Assembly: GCA_963210315.1 (NCBI GenBank)
Contig: OY723271.1
Span: 992,001-1,056,000, forward strand
Source of the DNA: Rhynchopus euleeides
Taxonomy: Eukaryota > Euglenozoa > Diplonemea > Diplonemida > Diplonemidae
DNA length: 64,000 nt
Direction: 5' to 3'
Positions within the stretch are counted from its first letter, which is position 1, and every line of letters starts with the position of its first letter. Positions 20,566 through 30,224 of the stretch are shown in pieces. Made by a program: the position numbers and the translations under genes. The notes under the pieces were generated by a model. It was not told the origin of the DNA. It saw only the letters and a list, made by a program, of their open reading frames with translations, and ran no database searches.

Positions 20566-20773
20566 AAAACCTGAAAATTCACCCTTCTCCCCAGGCCAGC
20601 CAAAAAAGCCCCCTGACTCACTGACGAGCCGTGACGACCCGTGACTGGTAGCGAGGGCCCCCAATGGGGGTCATTAATTTAAGAAATTTAATGCAGCACC
20701 TGCATTAAGACGTCTTAAGAAAGAAGTGAAAAGATCCTTTTCTTATTAAGACCTTTGTCATACCATGTTTTTA

Positions 20774-21260
20774 TGGTGAACTGCGTTGTTTCAGAACGAT
20801 CCGAGAATCAACTTTTTTTTGAGAAAAAAAATTTTTTTTTTCACGGCCGGCCACTCACAATGACCACCCAAAATATCTTTCGCCGGTTTGGGACCCAGCC
20901 ACATATCCGAACCAGACCCCCAGATCTGAGAAAAATGTCTGAAAAATGCGTTTTTCGGGCAGAACGAGGACAGAGCATTCCACGATGCCCAGAGTTTCTG
21001 AAAAATCCCAAAAAAATCGACTTTTGCCTGCTGACCCAATATTCCGGTGAAAAAGGTGAAAAATACAGGGTCTGTGGGGTCGGGTCACCAGACCCAGATG
21101 TGACTTTCGGGCAGTTTTGGGGCACATCTTTCCAGAAACACATTTTTTGGGTGCCTGGGGGTGTTTCGAGGCCATTTCTGTGGCCACAGACGCAGGTCCC
21201 CCGGGTGGCCAAAAACCACCAAAAACCTGGAAATAGGTGGACTCAAAAAAAATTCTCGGC
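20774..21260. other. AT-richer noncoding spacer
   Basis: Long A and T runs and no coding signal on either strand. TTTTTATGGTGAACT near 20769 recurs in inverse near 21716 and 21915, suggesting an old foldback element of about 1.1 kb into which MITE copies 3 and 4 have inserted. Confidence 0.4.
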
Positions 21261-21369
21261 GGGGGCCCTCGCTACGAGTCACTGTGAGTCACGAGTCGTC
21301 AGTTTTCAGCCAAACATGGCTGACTTCTCACTTTTTCTCACTCAGTCACACTTGGTAGCGAGGGCCCCC
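21261..21369 (+). mobile_element. MITE copy 3 (109 bp)
   Basis: Termini GGGGGCCCTCGCTAC / GTAGCGAGGGCCCCC, flanked by GGC (21258-21260 and 21370-21372). Nearly identical to copies 1 and 4. Confidence 0.92.
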
Positions 21370-21392
21370 GGCGGGAAAAAATTTCATTTTTG

Positions 21393-21501
21393 GGGGGCCC
21401 TCGCTACGAGTCACTGTGAGTCACGAGTCGTCAGTTTTCAGCCAAACATGGCTGACTTCTCACTTTTTCTCACTCAGTCACACTTGGTAGCGAGGGCCCC
21501 C
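21393..21501 (+). mobile_element. MITE copy 4 (109 bp)
   Basis: The same 109-bp sequence as copy 3, only 23 bp further on, flanked by its own duplication TTG (21390-21392, 21502-21504). The separate duplication shows an independent insertion and not a tandem copy. Confidence 0.92.
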
Positions 21502-21504
21502 TTG

Positions 21505-22014
21505 GACTTTTTTCGAAAAAAAATTTGTCGTGAAACGCGCTGCTCTGGCCGTTTCCGAGAATGTTTTTTTTTCCGAAATTTTTTTTTCTGGCGATAGTGG
21601 GGCAACTTATGTAAATTGGGCCACCCTCTCCAGGCTGTGTTACGCAGCCTAGTTTTTTTGCACTCCCCCGGATTTTCGAAACATGGCGAAAACGCGCTTT
21701 TTCGAGGCAAAAACAATTCACCATAAAAAAAATCGAGGAAAAAGGTGGAGTACAGTCCCTATTACTGGCCATACAGAAAATGGGCCCCCAAATCCGAAAA
21801 AACGCGATTTTCAGGATTTTCCGAAAAATCGCATTTTCCCCCCTTGCAACCATTTTAGTCGGGAGACCGCGTCGTAATTTTTCTCTTGCTTCTTTGCAAC
21901 GTTCTGCGACATCTGAGTTCACCATAAAAAAAATCGGTCAAAAATTCGTAGCAGAACGCTTCTGGTTGCCCAGTGCGAAAAAAATTGGACTTTTCGACAC
22001 ACATGTGTGTCGTT
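21505..22014. other. AT-richer noncoding spacer
   Basis: Poly(A)/poly(T)-rich and no ORF with coding character. It contains two copies of TTCACCATAAAAAAAATCG (near 21717 and 21919), complementary to sequence near 20770. Confidence 0.4.
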
Positions 22015-22123
22015 GGGGGCCCTCGCTACCAAGTGTGACTGAGTGAGAAAAAGTGAGAAGTCAGCCATGTTTGGCTGAAAACTGACGACTCGTGACTCAC
22101 AGTGACTCGTAGCGAGGGCCCCC
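22015..22123 (-). mobile_element. MITE copy 5 (109 bp, opposite orientation)
   Basis: Termini as in the other copies; flanked by GTT (22012-22014, 22124-22126). Its interior is the reverse complement of copies 1, 3 and 4. It is inserted next to the left arm of element F. Confidence 0.92.
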
Positions 22124-22126
22124 GTT

Positions 22127-23281
22127 AGGTACCAAAGGGTTAAGGGGTAAACTTTACGGGATTTTTCACATAGGCGAGGAACACGCACAAAATGGCAGTA
22201 AACCTGAAACCCTGGCCCCTGGGAGTATTTGGGGGCGGTCTGGGTGGTTTTTGGGGGTATTTGGTCACTTCTGAGCCAATCCGTGACCATGCTCAAAAAA
22301 GTGTCATGGTTTGGTTCCGGCCCCCTCATTTGAACCACCCTTCCGAGCCCGTCCCGCCCTACTTGCCCGCAACATGCCGCCTTTTCTTGTCTTGGGTGGG
22401 CACTGATGCCTTCGGTTCAATTTGGGAGCAAATGCGTGTGGCAAGCTTGGGAAGGAGCGTCTTCTCGCCGGCATTTCCTGATAACACTTGCTGCAGCGTA
22501 CACCGACCACTGCGCCTGCCGGTTTGCACACCGAATAAGGCTTTGGAACCCACACCGGCATATTTTCCAAAGACGCCAGCCCCAAAATCCACTCGCGCAC
22601 CGTCTCCAGCCTCTCCTTTCCATCTGCGGCTGAGTTCCCCAGCATTCTGACCGTCGTCCGGCATCTCTTTTAGCTCTTGCAGTGCTGCAATGAAGAGCGC
22701 GTAAGTGGGGGTGATGGTGCAGATGACGAGGATCATCGCCACTGAGAAGTGCCACTGCAGTACCGTAGAGCCGGGGTGACACAGGTTATACACCACACCC
22801 ACTTCGCTGTTGCCGTTTCCCCTGATGAAGTCCCCAATGCATCCGACACCTCAGGGAGGGCACATAATATCGCCTCCCGAGCGACGCCCTTGCATTCGCA
22901 GACACACCTGATCTTTGTTGAGGATGTCGGCAGAAACCTGACAGAACACTCGCTGAAATACCATTTTCTTGGCCCGATAGTACTCAGATGTCTCATCAGA
23001 GGCGGCAGAACGTGGTACATGACGGGGGATGGTGATGACGCAGGTGACAGGGTGCTCGGGAGACTCACCCGGGGAGGGGTTCGGTACCAAACCATGACAC
23101 TTTTTTCAACACAGCGTTTCAGCCGCGTTCCGGGGCACCAAAGTGGGTGTCCCACACCCAGGGGCGGTTTTTGGGGTGGTCTGGCCACTTTTTCAGCATT
23201 TTTGGGGGGTTTCTGGTCGAAAATTGCCTATGTCGAAAAATGTCGTAAAGTTGAGGGATTTCGGTACCTTAAGACGGTCCC
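22127..23281. mobile_element. Element F, diverged long inverted-repeat element
   Basis: Two arms of about 200 bp face each other (22127-22325 and 23075-23281) sharing AGGTACC, AACTTTACG, ACATAGGC and GTGTCATGGTTTGGT blocks at roughly 75% identity. The right end abuts TA inside a poly(G) tract (23282-23283), as for elements A, B and D. The left tip is obscured by MITE copy 5. The 750-bp core has open stretches on the minus strand (for example VLPPLMRHLSTIGPRKWYF near 22990) but no recognisable domain. Confidence 0.55.
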
Positions 23282-23283
23282 TA

Positions 23284-24167
23284 GGGGGGGGGGGGGGGGG
23301 TGGGGGGTGGGGGGCAGTCCAGTTGCTTCCCCAGCCTCGTTGGAAAAGCAGGCACCCCCGCAGCGCGCACGTCGGTGCCACGCGAGAAAAGCCCTCACTC
23401 CCCCCATACACCCCCCCACCAACCCCACTGGGTGGGCAATTCCCGGGGCTGCTGAAATACACTGCCGGTGAACCCCCCCCCCCACTCCCAAGCCTGCCCT
23501 GCCAGGGGGAGGGAGGTGGGGGGCGAGACGAACAAACAGCGGCGTGGCATACAACACAACACAGCATTTCCCCCCCCCCCACTCCATATTGTTTTGGCAC
23601 AGTGCAGGAAAAAAAAACAGCCTCGAGAATCCCTGGCATCACCCAATCTTCCCCCCTTCCTCCTCCTCCTCCCCCCACCCATTCCCGCTTTCCCTCACAA
23701 CGCAGCTGGGAGGGAGCGGCTGAGGGGACGCGCTTGGGGGGGGGGGGGGGGGAAATGCACACCACCGTCGAAAGGCTAGATTGTTGGCAGAGAAGGTAGG
23801 GGAGTTGTGGTGGTGGCGGCGGCAGTGGGAGAGGGAGAGAGGATGAGGGAGGGTGGAGGGGGTGGAGGTGGGGTAGGGGATGTGCGTGTGTGCGGGGGGG
23901 CATCCCCACCCCTCTCCGCAGGGCAGGACGTGCGGTATGTTGAGGATGTGCCGGAGAGTGGGGGGGGGAGAGGAGAGAGAGAGAGAGAGAGAGAGCCGTC
24001 GATAGGCTGTCTCTGTTCTCCCCTTCCTGCGCACACACCCACTCACACACGCACACCCCCTTTGCCCTTTTCCCCCCTTTCATCTCGCTAGCTTCTCCCC
24101 ACTCCCACACCCCACCCGAACCCAGCGGTGGGCCTCGTCATGGCGGTGCAGTGGTGTGGTGTCCCGC
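23284..24167. other. Low-complexity spacer downstream of ATG12
   Basis: Poly(G), poly(C), (GA)n near 23975-23998 and CACACA stretches; no gene seen on either strand. It would include the ATG12 3' UTR. Confidence 0.6.
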
Positions 24168-24799
24168 TCAGCCCCAAGCCTGTTTCAAGGAGTAGAATAC
24201 GGTCAGCTTCTTGCTGTCGGAGAAGCATTCTGACAGGTCGCCCATCCGCTGCTCGGGTGTGGGGGAGAACCCGACTGACGAGTCTGCGGGTTGGAGGAAG
24301 AGGAACAGAGGGTCGTTGGGCTTCAGGTTCAGGTTCTTCTTCAGCCACGAGGTGATGTAACTCATGGTCTCGGTGCGGTTCAGCCTGAACACGCTCTGTA
24401 GCGGGGGAGGAGGTGTGTGTGGTTGGTGTGTTTGAACAGATATCAGCATGGAGTGCTGGTGACACATTAGCAGTGCCCCAAATCATCCTTCTTCGGAATT
24501 GTAGTAGTACAGAATTCGAGCAGCACGTCACATAGGGTATGTCCACCGATATACAATGTAGAGGGGTGCAGGGGACCCTCACCAGAAATATGACCGCGGG
24601 TTTACAGCCCCTCGTACCATTTAAGAGCCCGGGTTTTGTTTGTGGGTATGAGCGGCTGGAACAAAGCAAGCTTGTTTGAGCATAAAAAAACATCTCAGGC
24701 GGGGTATTGCCTGCGCGGCAGGCAGCAACACCATACCTTCTTCAGCTTTGGGGTCCCTGGGCACGGCGACAGCGTGATAAAAATCTTATCCGCAGACAT
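24168..24799 (-). CDS. ATG12: ATG12 ubiquitin-like autophagy protein (two exons)
   Basis: Exon 1 is 24799-24737 (MSADKIFITLSPCPGTPKLKK) and exon 2 is 24395-24168, joined in phase 0 across a 341-base intron with donor GTATGG and acceptor CTACAG. The 96-aa product ends in QAWG, the conserved ATG12 C-terminus whose last Gly is activated by ATG7 and linked to ATG5. FSPTPEQRMGDLSECFSDSKKL matches the family's PSPDQEVGTLYECF region, and the junction KLKK/SVFRLNRT aligns with TKKWAVERT of animal ATG12. It lacks the long N-terminal extension of animal and yeast ATG12, like plant and protist forms. The conjugate acts as the E3 for ATG8 lipidation on the phagophore. The ATG chosen is the first one consistent with the ubiquitin-fold start. 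Confidence 0.93.
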
Positions 24800-25557
24800 G
24801 GCCGCAGCAGTGTCTATTCAATACCCGGCACACAGTCGCAACGTCGGATCCTGCCCCGCAGCAGAGCCCACAGGCCTTGGGTGCGATCCCCTGTGTGTAA
24901 GACTAGGCTGTGCCACAAGCGCCAGGGGGGTTGCGGCTGCGGCACACCTGCTGTGGGCGAGGGGGGTGGTAGTGTAGAGCGGCCGCCCTGACTGTACGAA
25001 GCCGCGCTAGGCCGGGGCAGGGGAGGGAACCACCCACTACGGTACGGTTCTGCTGACGTGGGGGGTAGGGGGGGTAGGGGGGTCTTTCAGAAGTTCGTTC
25101 CAGGCCGGTTGTTCCACCGCTACCACGCCCCACCCGCTCTCCCCACCGCCTCCTCGCCCTACCGTTGTCTGCAACCCACCCACCCCCACCCCCCGCCCCC
25201 CCCGGGGCTCTGGGATCCGTCCGGTGTGTGCGGGGTTTACCCTCCGTCTGTGCACCCAAAGATAAAACATAATGACGAGCACTCGTGTGGACAACCCGTT
25301 TTCGACCACCCTGGCCCCTGCAGGCGAGGCAAGGCGGGGCAACGGTTCCTTTTTTGGGTATTGGGGTGGGGGAGAAGCATCTCAAGGGGGGTCCTCGCTC
25401 AGAAGTGGAGAAAGGTGAGAAAATGCAAGCCCTGCCTCGCAAACCCACAGTTTGACACACAGCGACACAGAGCGAAGACATACCATACATTGCCTTCATT
25501 TGGCGCGGTCTGGTGTTTGAGAACAGGGGCTTCGAGAGGACGGAGGGGGGGGGGGTA
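24800..25557. other. Spacer between ATG12 and element A
   Basis: No gene recognised. It contains poly(G)/poly(C) tracts including GGGGGGTAGGGGGGGTAGG near 25060-25078, an unoccupied example of the TA-in-poly(G) motif used as target by the nearby transposons. Confidence 0.5.
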
Positions 25558-26890
25558 GGGGGGGTCATAAGCCCCCCTAAAAACGTACAAATACCAAAAA
25601 TTTCAACATACCATCAGAACCGCCCTAATACCTGATCTGACCCGAAAATCCGACCCATACCCCCCCGGAAACCGTCTGGAGCCCACTTGTGACACCTGAT
25701 GCGCACTTTTGTGATGATTTTTTGGGGTCCTAAAAAATGTACCTCAGTTTCGTACCTTGCCTTTGTACCTGAACCACTCCCGACCGCAATATTTCGTTCT
25801 TTGCCTTTTCTGCGGTGGTTCCGGCTCAGGTGGCACGATGTTGCCTCCCCAGTGCCTCGGCAAGGTCTTTCTTGTACCTGATTGGTGGGAATGTTGTGTT
25901 GGTGCGCCAGCTGAATGAGTTCAGCCACCTTCTGGGTGTAGTACACCACGCAGTCTCAACAGCACGTATGAGAGTGTACCATGTGAGGACTCAACAAAGT
26001 CATTGGATAGGCATCTGCCTGCCGACTCAACCCCCACAGTGCGACCGCAAGATCGTCAGGGATGTCTCAACGCCAGGGGAATACTCTCCCCTGGCGTTGT
26101 ACAACCCTACTCTTAATCCTCGGGTCCTCTCCTGGAGGCGGTGGTGGCGGGCCCGCAACGCTTCGTACTTCCGGTACGGACTGGGGTAGTCTGCCCGGCT
26201 GACCCGCTCATCGCTTCCTAGATCATCTGCTGCTCTGGAGCTGCCATCACTCACTGCCCACATCAGTTGGTGTAGGGGTAGGAGCAGGAGGAGTGGGAGG
26301 AGTAGGAGTGCAGGTGACATCTTTCTTGGCCAGCAAGGAACGCCGCTTTTCGCACGTGCGTGCAGTTGATGCACCACTGCATATATCTGTCGTCACCACG
26401 TCCCACTCGCTCTCCTATGTACCCAGCCCGACGGAGCGCCCGAAATAATGTCGCCTCACGGATGTCGTGTGCCGTTTTCTTCTGACGCAGGTCTGCCACA
26501 ACGCTCTCTGCCGGGACCCCGCACATCTCCCGTTTGGCGAGCGTCTTTCGAGCAAGGTACCCCTCTGCAGCAGCATCTGACACCTCTGCGAGGCCCTAGG
26601 CACACGGCATGTGTTGCTCGGCGTGCTGGGTGAGCGTAGTGATACCCTTTCCTTGCAAAGAACGAAATACTGCGGTCGGGAGTGGTTCAGGTACAAAGGC
26701 AAGGTACGAAACTGAGGTACATTTTTTAGGACCCCAAAAAATCATCACAAAAGTGCGCATCAGGTGTCACAAGTGGGCTCCAGACGGTTTCCGGGGGGGT
26801 ATGGGTCGGATTTTCGGGTCAGATCAGGTATTAGGGCGGTTCTGATGGTATGTTGAAAAATGTGGTTTTGTACGGGCTTATGACCCCCCC
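25558..26890 (-). mobile_element. Element A, 1.33 kb, ~245-bp inverted termini, TA target duplication
   Basis: Begins GGGGGGGTCATAAGCCC at 25558 and ends in the complement at 26890. Arms 25558-25803 and 26655-26890 are almost identical apart from a small length change near the tip. TA flanks both ends (25556-25557, 26891-26892). The target was TA inside a poly(G) tract. The core has a minus-strand open stretch of about 106 codons ending at 26263 without an ATG, in which IREATLFRALRRAGYIG resembles a helix-turn-helix; this is weak evidence for a transposase remnant. Confidence 0.85.
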
Positions 26891-26892
26891 TA

Positions 26893-27822
26893 GGGCAGTG
26901 AACCCAATAAACGACGTTTATTTCAGAAACCGTTTTTAAATAAACGTTAAACGTTTATAAACGCTAAACGTTTAGCGTTTATTTAGCGAAGCAGCTTGTG
27001 CCCACACCCCACCCACATAATCTGACCTCACACACTCCCACACGATTCTGGTGGCAGAAAGTGCCCAATATGCTCCGGAAACTCAATTCCGCCCACTCCC
27101 AGGGGGTGGTATGCCCCCGACGATGCCGTTTTTAGCAACCAAAATTTTTGGGACAGAACTTGTACCTGGGCTGCACACCACAGGACACATCAAGCAGAGC
27201 AAGCACACCTCAACCTGCCAGATGCACAGAAGAACTGTTGTCGTTGATTGTTCTGAAACATAACAGCTTCTCGGTGCCCTCCAGAGGCCAAAAGGCAAGC
27301 CAATATGAGGTAATCGCGCCAGGAACAGTTGTGGGAGAAGTATGGTACAGTTCGTGTCCCATTTGACGCTGTTCTTGGGAGCTTACGGCAGCTGGGTCTG
27401 TGGCACGGCGCATCCGTTGCCAGGGAGCGCGTCCTCGGGTGTGGTGCCTCACCTGTGAGCATGTGGCACAGGGACGCCATACGAGAGTCTCTCAGATGCC
27501 TCCTCTGATGGGAGGCAGCTGACTGGAACAGGCACCTGGTACAGCAGGCACGGGTACAAGAAGTGGCCAGAAATAGCGCCGATGTTTTCGACCCTGCGCT
27601 TCGACATCTTGCTGTCCTCACCGCAGCGGTGACCCCCCGCCCTGGAATTTGGGGTGTGGTGTGCTGGCCATGATATATTATGGTGTAAAGTGACTCAGTG
27701 GCAGAGCCTGCAGGAAACGTTTATTAAGCGTTTATCTGAACGTTTATTTCCGCTCAGAATTTTGAGAAACGTTAAACGTTTATAAACGCTAAACGTTTTC
27801 AACGTATATTTAATCACTGCCC
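26893..27822. mobile_element. Element B, 0.93 kb, TA target duplication
   Basis: Starts GGGCAGTGAACCCAATAAACG and ends in TTTAATCACTGCCC; tip GGGCAGTGA is inverted at both ends. TA on each side (26891-26892 shared with element A, 27823-27824). Near both ends there are repeated AAACGTTTATAAACGCTAAACG motifs. No ORF with coding character in the core. It apparently inserted directly beside element A, using the same TA. Confidence 0.8.
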
Positions 27823-27824
27823 TA

Positions 27825-30224
27825 GGGGGGGGGGGGTGCGGGGGGTGGGAGAATGGGGTGGGTGTCTTCCAGACAGAATTCCTGCTTCGCCGGTTTTATT
27901 TTGCTGTGCGCATGGTGCACCTCCACCACGTCTCCCCCACCACCCTGTTGTGGGGGGGGGGGGGGTGCTTCATTTTTTCGTTGATTTTTTCCCCGCACCC
28001 CGAAGCTATTGCTTTTGTTTCGCACCCGATATTTTTTTGTTGTGACGTTCGGTCATGTCTCCTCTGCCGACCGCAAAACTTTACCGAAGGCTTGCGGTGC
28101 AGTTTGGGCCGGCCCGACGTTGCGGAGGCAGAGAATACATGAGCATTCCCGCAACCACCCCACCCAGTTCCTTCAGAGACAGTTGTACACCCTCAGCCCC
28201 TCTCCCACACTGTGGTTCAATCGGGAAGAACAGAGCAGCACACTTCACCACACTAACACGGTCAGCACGCGGGATACAATCTGCGCGTGGGGCATTTTTT
28301 TGACTCGCGAACAAAATAGCCCCGGCTTTATGTAGACACACACCACACACACACACACACTAGCTCATCGTTTAGTACACAGACCCCAATCGGTCAACAG
28401 GTGATGCCAGCAATAAGGCATCGGGTTAGAGGCACCCTGCCACCTCTGTGGCAAACAGACCCAAAAACGGCGGTAAAAGAAAGGAGGGGGGCACACACAG
28501 CACACAGCGCACAACACACAGCACGCCAGGATAAACAAAGAGAGAGAAAATATAAGGCGTTGTTTGTGCGCCAAACCCGGCAGAAATAGCAGAGGGGTTC
28601 ATGTGGCAGCGGCGGTGGTGCGGGCAGGGGACGGAGCGGCGGGGAGAACGACAGAGCACACGTGGGAGTACAAAATATATCACGACTTTTTTAACACACG
28701 CCAGTCTTCTCAGGGAACAGGGGTCGTAGAGGAGGGGGGGGGGGGGACGGGCCGGGTTTGTGTGTGGGAGGTTAAAAAGGGGGGAACAGAACCAGACGAG
28801 GAGCACGCCCTGCGGCAGACTATGGGGGTCATCCGATTTCTCCTGCGGAATTCAGTGAGGCAGGTGGGGCTGGTGGGGTCACAAGGTGATGTATCAGCCG
28901 GCAGGGGCCGTGTGCAGGAATACCCTCCCCCAAGGTTGACCCAGAATGTTTGGAACCATTCTGTGTTGTGCGGGGTGAGGGAATCTGGCGGGGGTGGGGG
29001 GGGAATACGGCACATCACGGGACTGAGGCTGTCTGGTTTTTTCAAAAAAAAACAGATGAACATGCCCTTCCCGAGAGAGAAACGCAACAGATGAAGGAGG
29101 GGGCGAGGGGGGGGGGGGCTTCGCCCTGTGTCAAACTGTGTCAGTTTTGACGTCTCAAGTGTGACGAGGTTCACTTATCTGCACTACAGAGCAAAAAAGG
29201 GTCCCGATGGACAGCTTACGTCAATCTCAGTTGGAGGGAATGCTCTTCGGACGCAGGAGCGCCACGATGCTCGTCGCGGCTACGGGGTAAGGTAAAAGAC
29301 AGAGATTTGACTTCCTTTTTTTTTGCACCCATCCCATATTTCCCCAGCCCCCTTTTTTGGAACATTTCACAGACCCAAACACTCGAACACATAACACATA
29401 CCCGCGTGAAACTGCATTTCTTTTTTGTCTGGAGCTGCGGCACTCTGCCTTCTCTGAGTATCTCCCAAACACACGCCCCTCCCACACACACACACGTAAA
29501 TATTTTGCTGTCGCGGTGCCGACCGCACACAAGAGCACTATCTTGCTCTTCGCCATGCGATCTCCACCGTACACTGCGCACACCACTCTCACCGTCTTTC
29601 TCTCATGCATCAACCTCTCAGCAATGTGTCGCATGCTCCCTTGTCTCCGCTCCCTTCCCCCACGGGGGTGCACCCCCACCCCCACCCCCCCCCCCCCCGG
29701 ATTCGAGGAAACACAATCGCACACGAGATGTTATAACAATATAGAATATAGCAGAGCTGTCTGGTGGAGCTCTCGCCGACCCACCCCACCCCCCCCCCCC
29801 CTCTCTCGCCTGGTTGCGTGCCTTTTTTTCGTTTGGTTCTGGTTTCCTTCTTGGAGAGAAGGGGAGAGGAGAGGGGGGGTATCCTTTTATTTTGGCGTCG
29901 GCCTGGCTCAGGGGGGGTGACGATCCATCACAGATTCGCCCCCACACACACACACCCGCCCTGGGGGGGGGGGGTGAAAGGGGGGTGGGGGGGGGGGGGG
30001 GTGAAGGCTTTTTGGCTTTCCTTTGAGAGAATCAAAAATAGAATCCGCACACATACACATACACCTTCACCTCACCAACCCCAACCCATCCGCAGAGGGG
30101 GGGTGGGTGGGGGGGAGAGGTCAGCCATTTCACCCTCCACCTTTCCCCCTCCCCTCTCTCTGTCTCGACCTCGCTCTCCGTCACCCCAACCAGGTCCTCC
30201 TCCCAGTCCTCCTCAGCTCCTCAC
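27825..30224. other. Low-complexity spacer downstream of strumpellin
   Basis: G and C homopolymers (27825, 27950, 28735, 29110, 29690, 29795, 29980), CA repeats and CT-rich stretches; many short ORFs but none with domain content. A 27-codon plus-strand ORF at 29207 (MDSLRQSQLEGMLFGRRS) ends at a GTAAGG and could be an exon, but no partner exon was found. Confidence 0.55.

Larger units (their letters stand above)
16376..20662. mobile_element. Element M, 4.3 kb, same termini as the 109-bp MITE family
   Basis: It begins GGGGGCCCTCGCTACC at 16376 and ends in the exact complement at 20662, flanked by AAT (16373-16375 and 20663-20665). These are the MITE termini and the same 3-bp duplication length, so M may be a large, gene-carrying relative of the MITEs. 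The interior holds degraded coding sequence (16414-17360), a nested MITE (17368-17463), a 360-bp block present twice, an ORF (18630-19208), and opposed arrays of a 41-bp minisatellite. No transposase is recognisable. The 3-bp duplication and G-rich ends resemble PIF/Harbinger; that assignment is inference. Confidence 0.7.
12781..20770. mobile_element. Composite DNA transposon H, ~8 kb, 108-bp terminal inverted repeats, TTA target duplication
   Basis: The sequence starting AAACATGGTATGACAAAGG at 12781 is repeated in inverse at 20770, matching over about 108 bp once the inserted elements are set aside. Both ends are flanked by TTA (12778-12780, 20771-20773), the duplication typical of PIF/Harbinger. 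The left terminus is interrupted by a MITE (12879-12987, AAT duplication) and the right by element M (16376-20662, AAT duplication). Comparing the two termini shows each insertion to be exact: beyond M the right terminus resumes at 16375 with the same GACCCCCATTATTTTT-type sequence as the left at 12991-13005. H's own body includes the ORF at 14842-15849. Confidence 0.7.

Noticed and set aside
26263-26583. A transposase gene in element A
   Set aside because: The open stretch has no ATG, is short and has only a vague helix-turn-helix; too weak to call a gene.
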